From Lewinellaceae bacterium (GTDB lineage Bacteria > Bacteroidota > Bacteroidia > Chitinophagales > Saprospiraceae): a stretch of DNA of 64,000 nt. Every line of letters begins with the position of its first letter. Within the stretch, counting starts at the first letter, position 1. The notes under the pieces are model-generated. The model was not told where the DNA came from, ran no database searches, and saw only the letters and a list, made by a program, of their open reading frames with translations. Below, in pieces: positions 16,701 through 23,960 of this stretch. The position numbers and the translations under genes were made by a program. Location of the stretch: NCBI GenBank assembly GCA_020636375.1, contig JACJXZ010000004.1:248001-312000 (forward strand), read 5' to 3'.

Positions 16701-19700
16701 CGATCCATTCAAAGGAGTAGTCGCCATCGCCGCCGGTGGCCGAGGCGATGAGGGTGACGGGGTCGCCGGCGCAGGCGAACAGGCTCGGCCCGGCGTTGGC
16801 ATGGAGTTGCTCCGGGTCACCGACGGTGATGGTGACGGAGTCGCGGCAGCCTCTGGCGTCAGCCACGGTAACGGTGTAGGTGCCGGCACAGAGGCCGAAA
16901 ACCGTACTGGTGGTGTCGCCGGCGGGCCAGAGGTAGGTATACCCCGGCGTTCCGCCAATGGGGAAGGCCTGCGCCTGGCCGTCGCACAGTCCCGGGCAAC
17001 TGGGCAGGGCCGCCTGGGCCTGGATGGAATCCAGCCCCACGGGGAAGCCGTTCCATTCCAGGGCGCCGAGGTCGGCGATGTTTTCAAAAAAACGGTTGTC
17101 GCCATTCAGGTCAATATCGAGCAGCTCCGTGCTGTCCAGGTCGCCGTCGAGGTCCAGGAAGTCGATAGGCAGGAAGTCGTTCTGGCCGGCGTTGACAGCG
17201 GGAGAGCAGGGCGAGAGGGCCAGGTTGCCGGCCCCCGGGTCCAGGAACTGGGGGTCGAGGTCCTGCACAGCTTCCTGGCTGCCCGGCCCGTTATAACCGT
17301 TTTGGATAATGCAATGAGACAAGGACAGGTCCACGCCGATGTTAAAGATTTCTGTTTGGGGGGAGGCGGCGTTGTTTCCCCAGAGGATGCTGTTGTTTAT
17401 TGCCATTTCGTTCAGGCCGCCGGAGGCGCCGTCGAGAAAGATGGCGCCTCCGTTTTGCTGGGCGGTATTGCCGTAAAAGGAGCAGTTGGTCAGTTGGTTC
17501 TGGGTGGTGCCCTCCGAAGTGGAAAAGGAAGTGGAAAAGACGCCGCCGCCGTTGCGGGCGGCCTGGTTGTTGTAAAAAACACAGTTTACGGCCCGGCTGG
17601 TGTTGACGGCGCCCTGGCTGCCGCGGAAGTAGAGGGCACCGCCGTCTTCCTGGCTGAGATTGCCGGAGAAGGAGCAATTGATGAAGCGGTCGTCGGTCTG
17701 GTTCAGGTCGAAGGATGCCCGGTTGAAGATAGCGCCGCCGTTGCCGCCGGCGATGTTGTTGACGAATTGGGAGTTGCTGACCACGTTCTGGGATTCGGTA
17801 TTGGTGCCCATCAGCATCCAGATGGCGCCGCCGCGGCCGAACAGCCCTGCCGTTTCGTTATTTTCGAAGCGGCAGCTGTCGATGCGCATGGCGGAGAAGC
17901 TGCGCCCCAGGAGTTCCGTGCTGCTCACGTTGATGGCGATGGCGCCGCCGTCGTCGCCGGAGTAGTTGCTGCGGAATGTACACCCGGTGAAGAGCGGCCG
18001 GATGTCGGCACCAACGGAGCCAAGGATCAGGACGCCGCCGCCCCGGCTGACCGACAGCAGCGAGCAGGTGTTGCCTTCGATGCGGCAGTTGCGGATCTCG
18101 GCGCGAATGGTCCCGCCGCCGCTGCCGTCCATGCCGATGCCGCCGCCGCCGGTGGCGTAGTTGTTGCGGATCGTGCAATTCCGGATCTGTGGGCTGCCGG
18201 TGCGGTTATTGGCGGCGTCGATAAAAATGCCGCCGCCGGAAGAGAAGCCGAAGGCACCGTCGGCATTGCCTTCCTCGACGATAAATCCGTCGAGGGTGGT
18301 TTTAAAATCAGCATTCTCCATTCGGACGACCTGGAAGGCATTGTCGGTGCTGTCATTCTGCACGCCGATATCTCCGCTTAGGATCGTCGCGTTGGCCTCG
18401 TAATCCCGCTGGGCCAGTTCATCCTCTATGCCGGCGAAACCGCCGAAAATCTCCACGCCGTTTCGGGGTTGGAAGGCCGATTCGCGGTCGGCGTCCGAAC
18501 AAGAGCTGCAGCCGGCCGGCCGGTATACGCCTTCGGCCACCCATATCTGGTCGCCCGCATAAGCGATCCGGAGGGCATCCTGGAGGTTGGTGAAAGCATC
18601 CTGCCAGGAGCGGCCGTTGTTGCTGCCGGCAGCGTCCTGGTCTACGAATATCCTGCCGCTTTCGTAGGCGCCGATGTCAATGGTGCTGTTCTGAATTCGG
18701 GGTTCTCCATCCAGGTCGTTCACCAGGATAGCGGGAACGACGGCGTTGAGGCCGGCGTCAACGCCGGGAGAGCAGGACAGGAGGTGGAGGTCGCCGGCGG
18801 AGGGCCCGGCATACTGGGGGTCATCGGAGCGGTTGTTGCCTTCGTCGATTACGCCGGCGGGCAGGCCCGACTCGATGATGCAGTGGGCGGCGGATGCGGT
18901 TCCGCCGTTGTTGCGGATTTCGTTTCCGCCGGCACCGGCGCTGTCGCCCCATAAGATGGAGTTGTTGATCTCCATGGAGTTGATCCCGCCGCTGGCGCCG
19001 TCGAGGTAGATGGCGCCGCCTTCCATCTGGGCGGCATTGCCGTAAAAAGAGCAATTGACCAGCTGGTTCTGGGTTATGCCCTCCACGCTGGTAAAGGAGG
19101 TGGTATAGATGGCGCCGCCATTGAGGGCGGCCTGGTTGTCGTAGAACAGGCAGTTGAATATCTGGCCGGTATTGGTAGCGGCCTGGCTGCCGCGAAAATA
19201 GACGGCGCCGCCGTCTTCCTGGCTGCGGTTGCCGGAGAAGAGGCAGTTGACGATGCGGTCGTCGGACAGTGCCATGGAAAAGGATGCCCGGTTGAAGATG
19301 GCGCCGCCGTGGCCGCCGGCGCTGTTGTTGATGAAGCGGGAATTGCTGATGACGTGGCGGGATTCGGTATTGGAGCCGGCGAGCGTCCAGATGGCGCCGC
19401 CGCGGCCGAAGTTTCCGGCTGTTTGGTTGTTGTCGAACAGGCAGCTGTCGATGCGCATGGCGGTGAAGCTGCGCGGCAGCAGGTCGGTGCTGGTGACGTT
19501 GGCCGCTATGGCGCCGCCGTCGTCGCCGGAGAAATTGTTGCGGAAGGTGCAATTGATGAACCGGGGCTCAATGGTGGCGCCCACGGATCCGGTCATGAAA
19601 ACCGCCGCGCCCCGGCTGACTGCCCCGAGGGAGCAGGTATTGCCCTCGAACAGGCAATGGCGGATGTCGGCGCGGATGGTTCCGTTGCCGCTGGCGTCCA

Positions 19701-20304
19701 TGCCGATACCGCCGCCACCCGTGGCGTAGTTGTTCCGGAAGGTGCAGTTCAGGATGCGGGGGCTGCCGACGGCGCCGCCGGTGCCGTCGATGAACAAGCC
19801 TCCGCCCAGAGAGAAGCCGAATGGCCCGTCGGCATTGGCTTCTTCAATGATGAATCCGTCGAGGATGGCAGTGGAGTCGACGTTATCCGCGACAAGGACC
19901 CGGTAGGTATTGTCCGTGCTGTCCACCGGGTCGCCGATGTCGCCGCTCAGGATGGTGGGGTTGGCCGCGATATCTCTTTCCTGCCGGCTGCTTTCATTGC
20001 CGGCGAAGCCGCCGTAGAGGGCTACGTTGTTCTTCAGGGGGAAGAATGCTTCCCGGTCGGCTGTAGAACAGGGGGTGCAATCCGACGGGCGGTAGGTTCC
20101 CCGGGCCACCCAGATCTCTCCCATGTCCGTATCGGCCAGGGCATCCTCCAGCCGGGGATAGGCCTCGGCCCAGGAAGCGCCGCAGCCGGCCACACAGGAG
20201 GAGTTGGCGTCCACGTAAATGACCTGGCCGATGGCCGGCCGTGGCAGGAAAAAGGCAATAACAAGCGATAAGGCAACAAGGGCCTTCCGGTGTAAGGGGG
20301 TCAT
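13765..20304 (-). CDS. Giant surface protein with gliding motility-associated C-terminal (T9SS type B) domain
   Basis: About 2,179 residues. An upstream in-frame ATG at 20334 exists, but MTPLHRKALVALSLVIAFFL (start 20304) gives a clean signal peptide. Two homologous right-handed beta-helix regions follow (about 25-550 and 555-1050; each opens YVDAN/FVDQDAAGS, then EIWVARGTYRP/QIWVAEGVYRP, with many NCTFRNN and GGAI turns). Next come a SprB-like repeat (GGTPGYTYLWPAGDTTSTVF), an Ig-like unit, ten 69-residue repeats, further Ig-like units and the sorting domain ITPNGDGVNDFFVIPELAFY to KTITVIRE. The signal peptide and CTD predict T9SS export to the cell surface; an adhesin or matrix role is inferred. 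The PorP/SprF gene is directly downstream. Confidence 0.9.
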   Translation of the reverse strand: MTPLHRKALVALSLVIAFFLPRPAIGQVIYVDANSSCVAGCGASWAEAYPRLEDALADTDMGEIWVARGTYRPSDCTPCSTADREAFFPLKNNVALYGGFAGNESSRQERDIAANPTILSGDIGDPVDSTDNTYRVLVADNVDSTAILDGFIIEEANADGPFGFSLGGGLFIDGTGGAVGSPRILNCTFRNNYATGGGGIGMDASGNGTIRADIRHCLFEGNTCSLGAVSRGAAVFMTGSVGATIEPRFINCTFRNNFSGDDGGAIAANVTSTDLLPRSFTAMRIDSCLFDNNQTAGNFGRGGAIWTLAGSNTESRHVISNSRFINNSAGGHGGAIFNRASFSMALSDDRIVNCLFSGNRSQEDGGAVYFRGSQAATNTGQIFNCLFYDNQAALNGGAIYTTSFTSVEGITQNQLVNCSFYGNAAQMEGGAIYLDGASGGINSMEINNSILWGDSAGAGGNEIRNNGGTASAAHCIIESGLPAGVIDEGNNRSDDPQYAGPSAGDLHLLSCSPGVDAGLNAVVPAILVNDLDGEPRIQNSTIDIGAYESGRIFVDQDAAGSNNGRSWQDAFTNLQDALRIAYAGDQIWVAEGVYRPAGCSSCSDADRESAFQPRNGVEIFGGFAGIEDELAQRDYEANATILSGDIGVQNDSTDNAFQVVRMENADFKTTLDGFIVEEGNADGAFGFSSGGGIFIDAANNRTGSPQIRNCTIRNNYATGGGGIGMDGSGGGTIRAEIRNCRIEGNTCSLLSVSRGGGVLILGSVGADIRPLFTGCTFRSNYSGDDGGAIAINVSSTELLGRSFSAMRIDSCRFENNETAGLFGRGGAIWMLMGTNTESQNVVSNSQFVNNIAGGNGGAIFNRASFDLNQTDDRFINCSFSGNLSQEDGGALYFRGSQGAVNTSRAVNCVFYNNQAARNGGGVFSTSFSTSEGTTQNQLTNCSFYGNTAQQNGGAIFLDGASGGLNEMAINNSILWGNNAASPQTEIFNIGVDLSLSHCIIQNGYNGPGSQEAVQDLDPQFLDPGAGNLALSPCSPAVNAGQNDFLPIDFLDLDGDLDSTELLDIDLNGDNRFFENIADLGALEWNGFPVGLDSIQAQAALPSCPGLCDGQAQAFPIGGTPGYTYLWPAGDTTSTVFGLCAGTYTVTVADARGCRDSVTITVGDPEQLHANAGPSLFACAGDPVTLIASATGGDGDYSFEWIGFPGSMGELTVTPDGSTVYILEAVDGKGCMDSDTVDIIVVNNPEPEITGDTTFCQGQGTTLEAGEYESYLWSNGETTSFIVIDDEGTYSVTVADELGCAGTASIQTFALETPMPQVTGSLSFCPGGATTLDAGDYEAYLWSTGGFTQTVTVNTEGSVTVTVVNDQGCTGQATVEVMELPELTPQISGELTICSGSSTVLDAGNYENYLWSTGDTTQTIAVNRSGAFSVTVTNEFGCTGAASVQTTLNPSIIPEITGELFICPGASTMLSAGTHDTYLWSTGDTTQTISVDTGGVYTVIVSDEIGCTGQTSELVEQGEMPEPQVSGQLAFCPGASTTLGAGTYDSYLWSTGDTTQTITVNTEGSFGVTVTNEQGCAGSAAATVTAAEIPMPQIAGQLSFCPGASTTLGAGAYDSYLWSTGDTTQTITVSSEGSFSVTVTNEQGCAGSAEENIVQADEPMPQITGSFSFCPGASTTLGAGTYDSYLWSTGDTTQTITVNAEGSFSVTVTNEQGCAGQAEAQVVESEGLMPQVTGQLSFCPGASTTLGAGTYDSYLWSTGDTTQAIAVGVAGTYSVTVSDGQGCFGETAVEVAQSAEPTPQVTGQLSFCAGASTTLGAGTYDSYLWSTGDTTSTVTISSAGTFSVTVTDELGCSGETAVEVTETAELMPQIIGQLAFCSGASTTLSAGTFESYLWSTGEVAPTITVSSAGAYSVTVTDGQGCSGEAAVEVARDDVPDAMIIASAPGACAGESLELLGSGGNEYTWLDGSGTLEITGPATAAVSPEGPTVYSLIASNACGADTADIELSILPAPEVSLSEVPRLRASESFPLLASGADRYEWIPGSFLDCPDCPDPVVTPDSSVTYLVIGIDENGCRDTASLFVEVLDKDAPLIDPVNTITPNGDGVNDFFVIPELAFYPDHKLSIFNRWGDVVYESRDYQGDWDGTYKGKELPAGTYLYVLVVEVAGEPYAIRKTITVIRE
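14505..16575 (-). repeat. Ten in-frame 207 bp repeats inside the giant surface protein gene
   Basis: Each unit encodes 69 residues with the pattern PQ(V/I)xGxLxFCPGASTTLG, YDSYLWSTGDTTQTI, SVTVTNEQGC. Central units (numbers 5-8 from the N-terminus) are nearly identical in DNA as well as protein; outer units are more diverged. This points to unequal recombination or gene conversion in the middle of the array. Confidence 0.85.
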
Positions 20305-20420
20305 TAAAAGCATGTTTACAGGTCGTTTTCGCAATTATGACATTAGGGCTGTCCGGCCGGGGTAGACGTACCGTGCTTTATGGGTTTTTCATTGTGTCAG
20401 TGAGGCGTCAAGGGTTTATT

Positions 20421-20443
20421 GCGCGCCAGATTAATCTGGCGCG
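20421..20443. repeat. Perfect palindrome followed by GTCCG
   Basis: CGCGCCAGATT and its exact reverse complement abut with no loop (22 bp, 20422-20443), followed by TCCG. Similar small palindromes ending in GGCGCGTCCG or GGCCCGTCCG occur near 21195-21215 and 40603-40625, so this is a small dispersed family. It lies between the META lipoprotein gene and the giant surface protein gene. Confidence 0.6.
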
Positions 20444-20538
20444 TCCGAAAAAGTTCGAAATTAATCAAAGTTTGGCAAGATAAATAGAAGGGGTTCTATT
20501 TTCAGAGATTTATGTATGTATTATTTCCTGAAATGGGG

Positions 20539-20988
20539 TCAGGGTTCCTGCCCCGGCACCCCGGCGCTCTCTTTCTCGAACAACAGTTTCCCATCGGGGC
20601 TGCTGACTTCCAGTTGGCCGGGCCGGACGCTGTAGTTTTGTGCCTTTTCGAGCAGGTTCAGGTATTGTTTTTCCTGCTCCATCAGGCCTGCGCAGTACTT
20701 TTCGGTGGCGCCGATCCCGTCGAAATGTAGTTGCCCCGACGGGGCTACGTACTTGTAAGAAGCGAAATAGGCATTGCAGCCGGCGAACCCCGAGGCTTGA
20801 TCGGCTTTGAATTTCAGCGTGATGGGCTTTTCCCCCTGGGGTTCCTGGATCTCGCCGTCCTTGAGGCTGAATTTCAGCAATACCCAGCTGGTGCCTTCCA
20901 GGGTTTGGTCGGTTGCCGGCTCCCTGGGGCAGGCGGTGAGAGACAGGAGGAGGGACAGGCTGATAAGTATGGTCTTTGATGTGGCCAT
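20539..20988 (-). CDS. META domain (HslJ-like) lipoprotein
   Basis: A 149-residue protein. Residues 1-20 are a lipoprotein signal peptide with lipobox LTAC (MATSKTILISLSLLLSLTAC), so it should be lipidated at C20. The META domain follows: LEGTSWVLLKFSL, then LKFKADQASGFAGCNAYFAS (GxxGCNxxF motif) and GIGATEKYCAGLMEQEKQYL. META/HslJ proteins are periplasmic or surface lipoproteins linked in E. coli to novobiocin resistance; the molecular role is not known. It stands alone with repeats on both sides. Confidence 0.85.
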   Translation of the reverse strand: MATSKTILISLSLLLSLTACPREPATDQTLEGTSWVLLKFSLKDGEIQEPQGEKPITLKFKADQASGFAGCNAYFASYKYVAPSGQLHFDGIGATEKYCAGLMEQEKQYLNLLEKAQNYSVRPGQLEVSSPDGKLLFEKESAGVPGQEP

Positions 20989-21220
20989 GGTTTTGTTTTA
21001 GGGGGCAAAGTGGTAAAAAAAGACAGGATTTACAAGATTGGGGGGAAAAGAAAGACAGGACGGACAGGTTCTGGGGGTTTAATGGTGTATTAGACAGGAT
21101 TTACAAGATTAACAGGATGGGCGGGCAGCTGCTCAGCGGCATTGCGCTCCGGCAATCCTGTTAATCTGTTTACCTGTTAACCCTGTCTGATTACGCACCG
21201 CTTAAAAGCGGCGCGTCCGG
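20989..21220. repeat. Copies of an ACAGGATTTACAAGATT repeat and a small palindrome
   Basis: AAGACAGGATTTACAAGATT occurs at about 21020 and again, with an extra AACAGGATGGGC, near 21095; the reverse orientation (AATCCTGTTAATCTG) is at about 21152, so the region folds back on itself. A single reverse copy (TGATAATCTTGTTAATCCTG) also lies near 5980. No gene is supported here. Confidence 0.55.
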
Positions 21221-22105
21221 TTAATCGAGGTAGCGTTGCAGCAGGCCCTGGTAGGCGTCGATGCGGCGGTCGCGGAAGAAGGGCCAGATGCGGCGCACGT
21301 CTTCGGTCCGTTGCTTGTCGATCTCTACGACGGCGTTCACCTCTTCATTGGCAGGGGCCTGGTAGAGCAGTTCGCCCTGCGGGCCGGCGACGAAGCTTTG
21401 CCCCCAGAACCGGATGCCGCCCGTCACCCCGCTCCAGTCCGGCTCGTAGCCGGTGCGGTTGACGGTGATGACCGGCAGGCCGTTGGCTACGGCGTGCCCG
21501 CGCTGGATGGACTGCCAGGCGCCGAATTGGCGGTCCTGCTCTTCTTTGGGGTCGGTGCTTTCGTAGCCAATGGCCGTAGGATAGATCAACATTTCCGCCC
21601 CGGCCAGGGCCATCAGGCGGGCCGCTTCGGGGTACCACTGATCCCAGCAGACCAGCACGCCCAGCCTGCCGACGGAGGTGTCGATCGGCTGGAAGCCTAT
21701 GTCGCCGGGGGTGAAATAAAACTTTTCGTAATAAGCCGGGTCGTCCGGGATGTGCATCTTGCGGTACTTGCCGGCGATGGTGCCATCGCGTTCCAGCACC
21801 ACAGCGGTATTGTGGTAAATCCCGGGCGCACGGCGTTCGAACAGGCTGGCCACCAGCACAACGCCCAGCTCTGCGGCCACCTGGCCGAACTCTTCAGTGG
21901 CATGCCCCGGGATAGGCTCCGCCAGGTCGAACTTCCGGGTGTCTTCTGCCTGGCAGAAGTAGATGCCGGTATGCAACTCCTGGAGGATCACGAGTTGGGC
22001 GCCCTTCGCGGCGCATTTGCGGATGCCGGCGATGCTTTTTGCCACATTGGCCTGCCGGTTGTCGGTATTGGCCTGCTGGACGAGGCCTATTTTGAGTTTG
22101 GTCAT
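21221..22105 (-). CDS. aguB: N-carbamoylputrescine amidase
   Basis: A 294-residue cytosolic carbon-nitrogen hydrolase (nitrilase superfamily) that converts N-carbamoylputrescine to putrescine, CO2 and ammonia. The catalytic triad segments are visible: glutamate in LVILQELHTGIYFC, lysine in KYRKMHIPDDPAYYEKFYF, cysteine in RLGVLVCWDQWYPEAARLMA. The motif FTPGDIGFQPIDTSVGRLGV and the full length match AguB enzymes. Agmatine deiminase, the preceding step, is encoded 6.5 kb away on the same strand, which supports the substrate assignment. The ATG at 22105 begins MTKLKIGLVQQ, the usual N-terminus. Confidence 0.93.
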   Translation of the reverse strand: MTKLKIGLVQQANTDNRQANVAKSIAGIRKCAAKGAQLVILQELHTGIYFCQAEDTRKFDLAEPIPGHATEEFGQVAAELGVVLVASLFERRAPGIYHNTAVVLERDGTIAGKYRKMHIPDDPAYYEKFYFTPGDIGFQPIDTSVGRLGVLVCWDQWYPEAARLMALAGAEMLIYPTAIGYESTDPKEEQDRQFGAWQSIQRGHAVANGLPVITVNRTGYEPDWSGVTGGIRFWGQSFVAGPQGELLYQAPANEEVNAVVEIDKQRTEDVRRIWPFFRDRRIDAYQGLLQRYLD

Positions 22106-22150
22106 GGAGTGAAGGATTTGTCATTGTAGTTAGTGGATAGAGGCTCAAAA

Positions 22151-22191
22151 TAACAAGGCGTTTTCACCTTTTAAGTGAAAACGCCTTGTTA
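22151..22191 (-). terminator. Terminator hairpin of the T9SS type A protein gene
   Basis: A perfect 17 bp stem (TAACAAGGCGTTTTCAC and its reverse complement) encloses a 7-base loop. It lies 46 bases past the stop of the leftward gene starting at 23784, and on that strand is followed by ATTTTG. No other hairpin in this part of the window is as strong. Confidence 0.75.
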
Positions 22192-22236
22192 AAGTTAAAA
22201 AAATCTGGGTTTGGCTTTTTGGAGTAGCCCAGGGCA

Positions 22237-23784
22237 TTACCTCTTCACAAACTTTCTTGCCAGAAATTGATCGTTTGCCTGGACTTTCAATACGTATATA
22301 CCTGCTGACAAGCCGGATAAATTTAAGCGCTCCCGGATGGCTATATTATTCTGAGGAAAGTTCCAGTGACGAACCGGTGCCCCCAATAGGTTAAAAAGGA
22401 CGATTTCCGGGCTCTTGAGTGGTTCTTCCGATTTGAGTTCAACTTGGAGGAGGTCTCCAGAAGGATTGGGAAAAAGCTGGAAATCAGCTTTCAGGCGGGA
22501 TTCCCGGGTTCCTGTCATAATCTGAATAACTTGACAAATTTCGTGACTTTTACATGGTGTCCAGGCAGTCAGGCACACTTCATAAGTGCCGCCCTCTGCA
22601 TAAGTATGCACCGGATGCTGTTCCTCGCTGCTTGTGCTGTCTCCGAAGTCCCAAATCCATTTTGTGACAAATTCTGATGAAGTGTCGGTAAAATTAAGCG
22701 TTAGTCCATCCTGAACGAAGTCAAAACCAGCCTCTGGCTCTGGGAAAGGGGGCGAGATGTTCTCAAAAAAAGAAGGGCCCGAAACAAAATCCAGGTCGCC
22801 ATCACCGCCTATATCCACAAAGCTTCCAAAATTAGCCTGGAGGGTGATGTTATTCGGCAGAGTGCTGAAATCAGGATTTGTGGGCGTGCCCGTATTTTCG
22901 AAATACAACCCCTGGCCGGGTGGGTAGCCCATGTACATATCCAGGTCGCCATCGCAGTCAGTGTCTGCAAAGATTTCCTGATGAAATGCATTCAGCCCTT
23001 CAGGAAATGTGAGCCCGAATGGATTTTTGATGGGTAATGCGAATTGAGGATTGGTGCCGTCATCCGAAGGGTCTTCATTGTCACAAGTTGGATCTGTGTT
23101 TTCAGAATAGTAAAAGGCTTCGTCCGCTACTGAGTTGGTGAAGTTCCCTCCATAAAACAAATCGAAATCGCCATCACCATCCATGTCGGCAAAAGTGGGG
23201 GTAGCTCCGTCGAGCATACTTCCGTCGATGTCTGACAACGGCGGCATAATTCCATAAGGGTTAACGACAAATTCGGTGCCATAATTCGGCTCTTCTAATG
23301 ACCCTGTGTTTTTCCGCATCTTAACCGGGGTGTCCGATCCCCATGTAATGAAAAAAAGCTCATCCAACCCATCTCCGTCAATATCCACAAATTGCCAGAA
23401 ATGATCTAAGGATGGCCCTGGAAGGCCAAAAGGATAAGATGCTTGAAACACAAATTCAGGCGCTTCGTTAGTACCCCAATTTTCATAATAATCAAGCGTT
23501 TGAGGCTCATAATCAGGCAGTATGAAAGTGAAGGAACGCACAAAAGCTTCTAAAGTGTCATCGTGGTCAATGTCGACCAATTTGGTCCAGTTAGGAAGGC
23601 CGGCCGGAGTGGTTAATCCAAATGGGTTAGGTTCAGGCCCGGCAAATACAGGTTGCGCAGTGAGGCAGTAATCAGTTGAGCATGAAAGTATCAGGGCAAA
23701 GGTTAGGCCCCACTTCGGGAAATCAAAGAGAACGGATTTCATCTTGGAAAAAAAGGAGTGAATGTAAAATTGTCGTCGATTCAT
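22237..23784 (-). CDS. FG-GAP/VCBS-repeat protein with PKD domain and T9SS type A sorting domain
   Basis: A 515-residue secreted protein. An internal ATG (23742) gives MKSVLFDFPKWGLTFALILS, a better signal peptide than the longer frame. Residues about 60-370 contain calcium-type FG-GAP/VCBS repeats (DIDHDDTLEAFV, DIDGDGLDELFF, DMDGDGDFDLFY, DTDCDGDLDMYM, DIGGDGDLDFVS). A PKD domain follows (WIWDFGDSTSSEEQHPVHTY) and the end is a type A sorting domain (FQLFPNPSGDLLQVELKSEE to FLARKFVKR). Export by the type IX system is predicted. Function is otherwise unknown. Its codon use is more AT-rich than most neighbours, like the adjacent sensor gene. Confidence 0.88.
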   Translation of the reverse strand: MNRRQFYIHSFFSKMKSVLFDFPKWGLTFALILSCSTDYCLTAQPVFAGPEPNPFGLTTPAGLPNWTKLVDIDHDDTLEAFVRSFTFILPDYEPQTLDYYENWGTNEAPEFVFQASYPFGLPGPSLDHFWQFVDIDGDGLDELFFITWGSDTPVKMRKNTGSLEEPNYGTEFVVNPYGIMPPLSDIDGSMLDGATPTFADMDGDGDFDLFYGGNFTNSVADEAFYYSENTDPTCDNEDPSDDGTNPQFALPIKNPFGLTFPEGLNAFHQEIFADTDCDGDLDMYMGYPPGQGLYFENTGTPTNPDFSTLPNNITLQANFGSFVDIGGDGDLDFVSGPSFFENISPPFPEPEAGFDFVQDGLTLNFTDTSSEFVTKWIWDFGDSTSSEEQHPVHTYAEGGTYEVCLTAWTPCKSHEICQVIQIMTGTRESRLKADFQLFPNPSGDLLQVELKSEEPLKSPEIVLFNLLGAPVRHWNFPQNNIAIRERLNLSGLSAGIYVLKVQANDQFLARKFVKR

Positions 23785-23960
23785 AACAATAGGATTTTAT
23801 CCGTTTCCCCAGCAACTGGAAAACGGCAGGTCGAAAGAACAAAATTAGATTGGAATAAGGTGTCGTGCAAATATGGAGGTACTGGCAACAGGAAATTTAT
23901 ACTTCCGTCTCAAACACTTATACTTCTGTCTCAAAGAGGGGGTTTTTGAAAAATGGAGGG

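Noticed and set aside
14896..18381. Long plus-strand frames opposite the giant surface protein gene
   Set aside because: Periodic antisense translation of the 207 bp repeats and the beta-helix repeats; no independent features.
22151..22191. Long perfect hairpin considered as an attachment site or riboswitch
   Set aside because: Position just behind a stop codon and a simple stem with a 7-base loop fit a terminator better.
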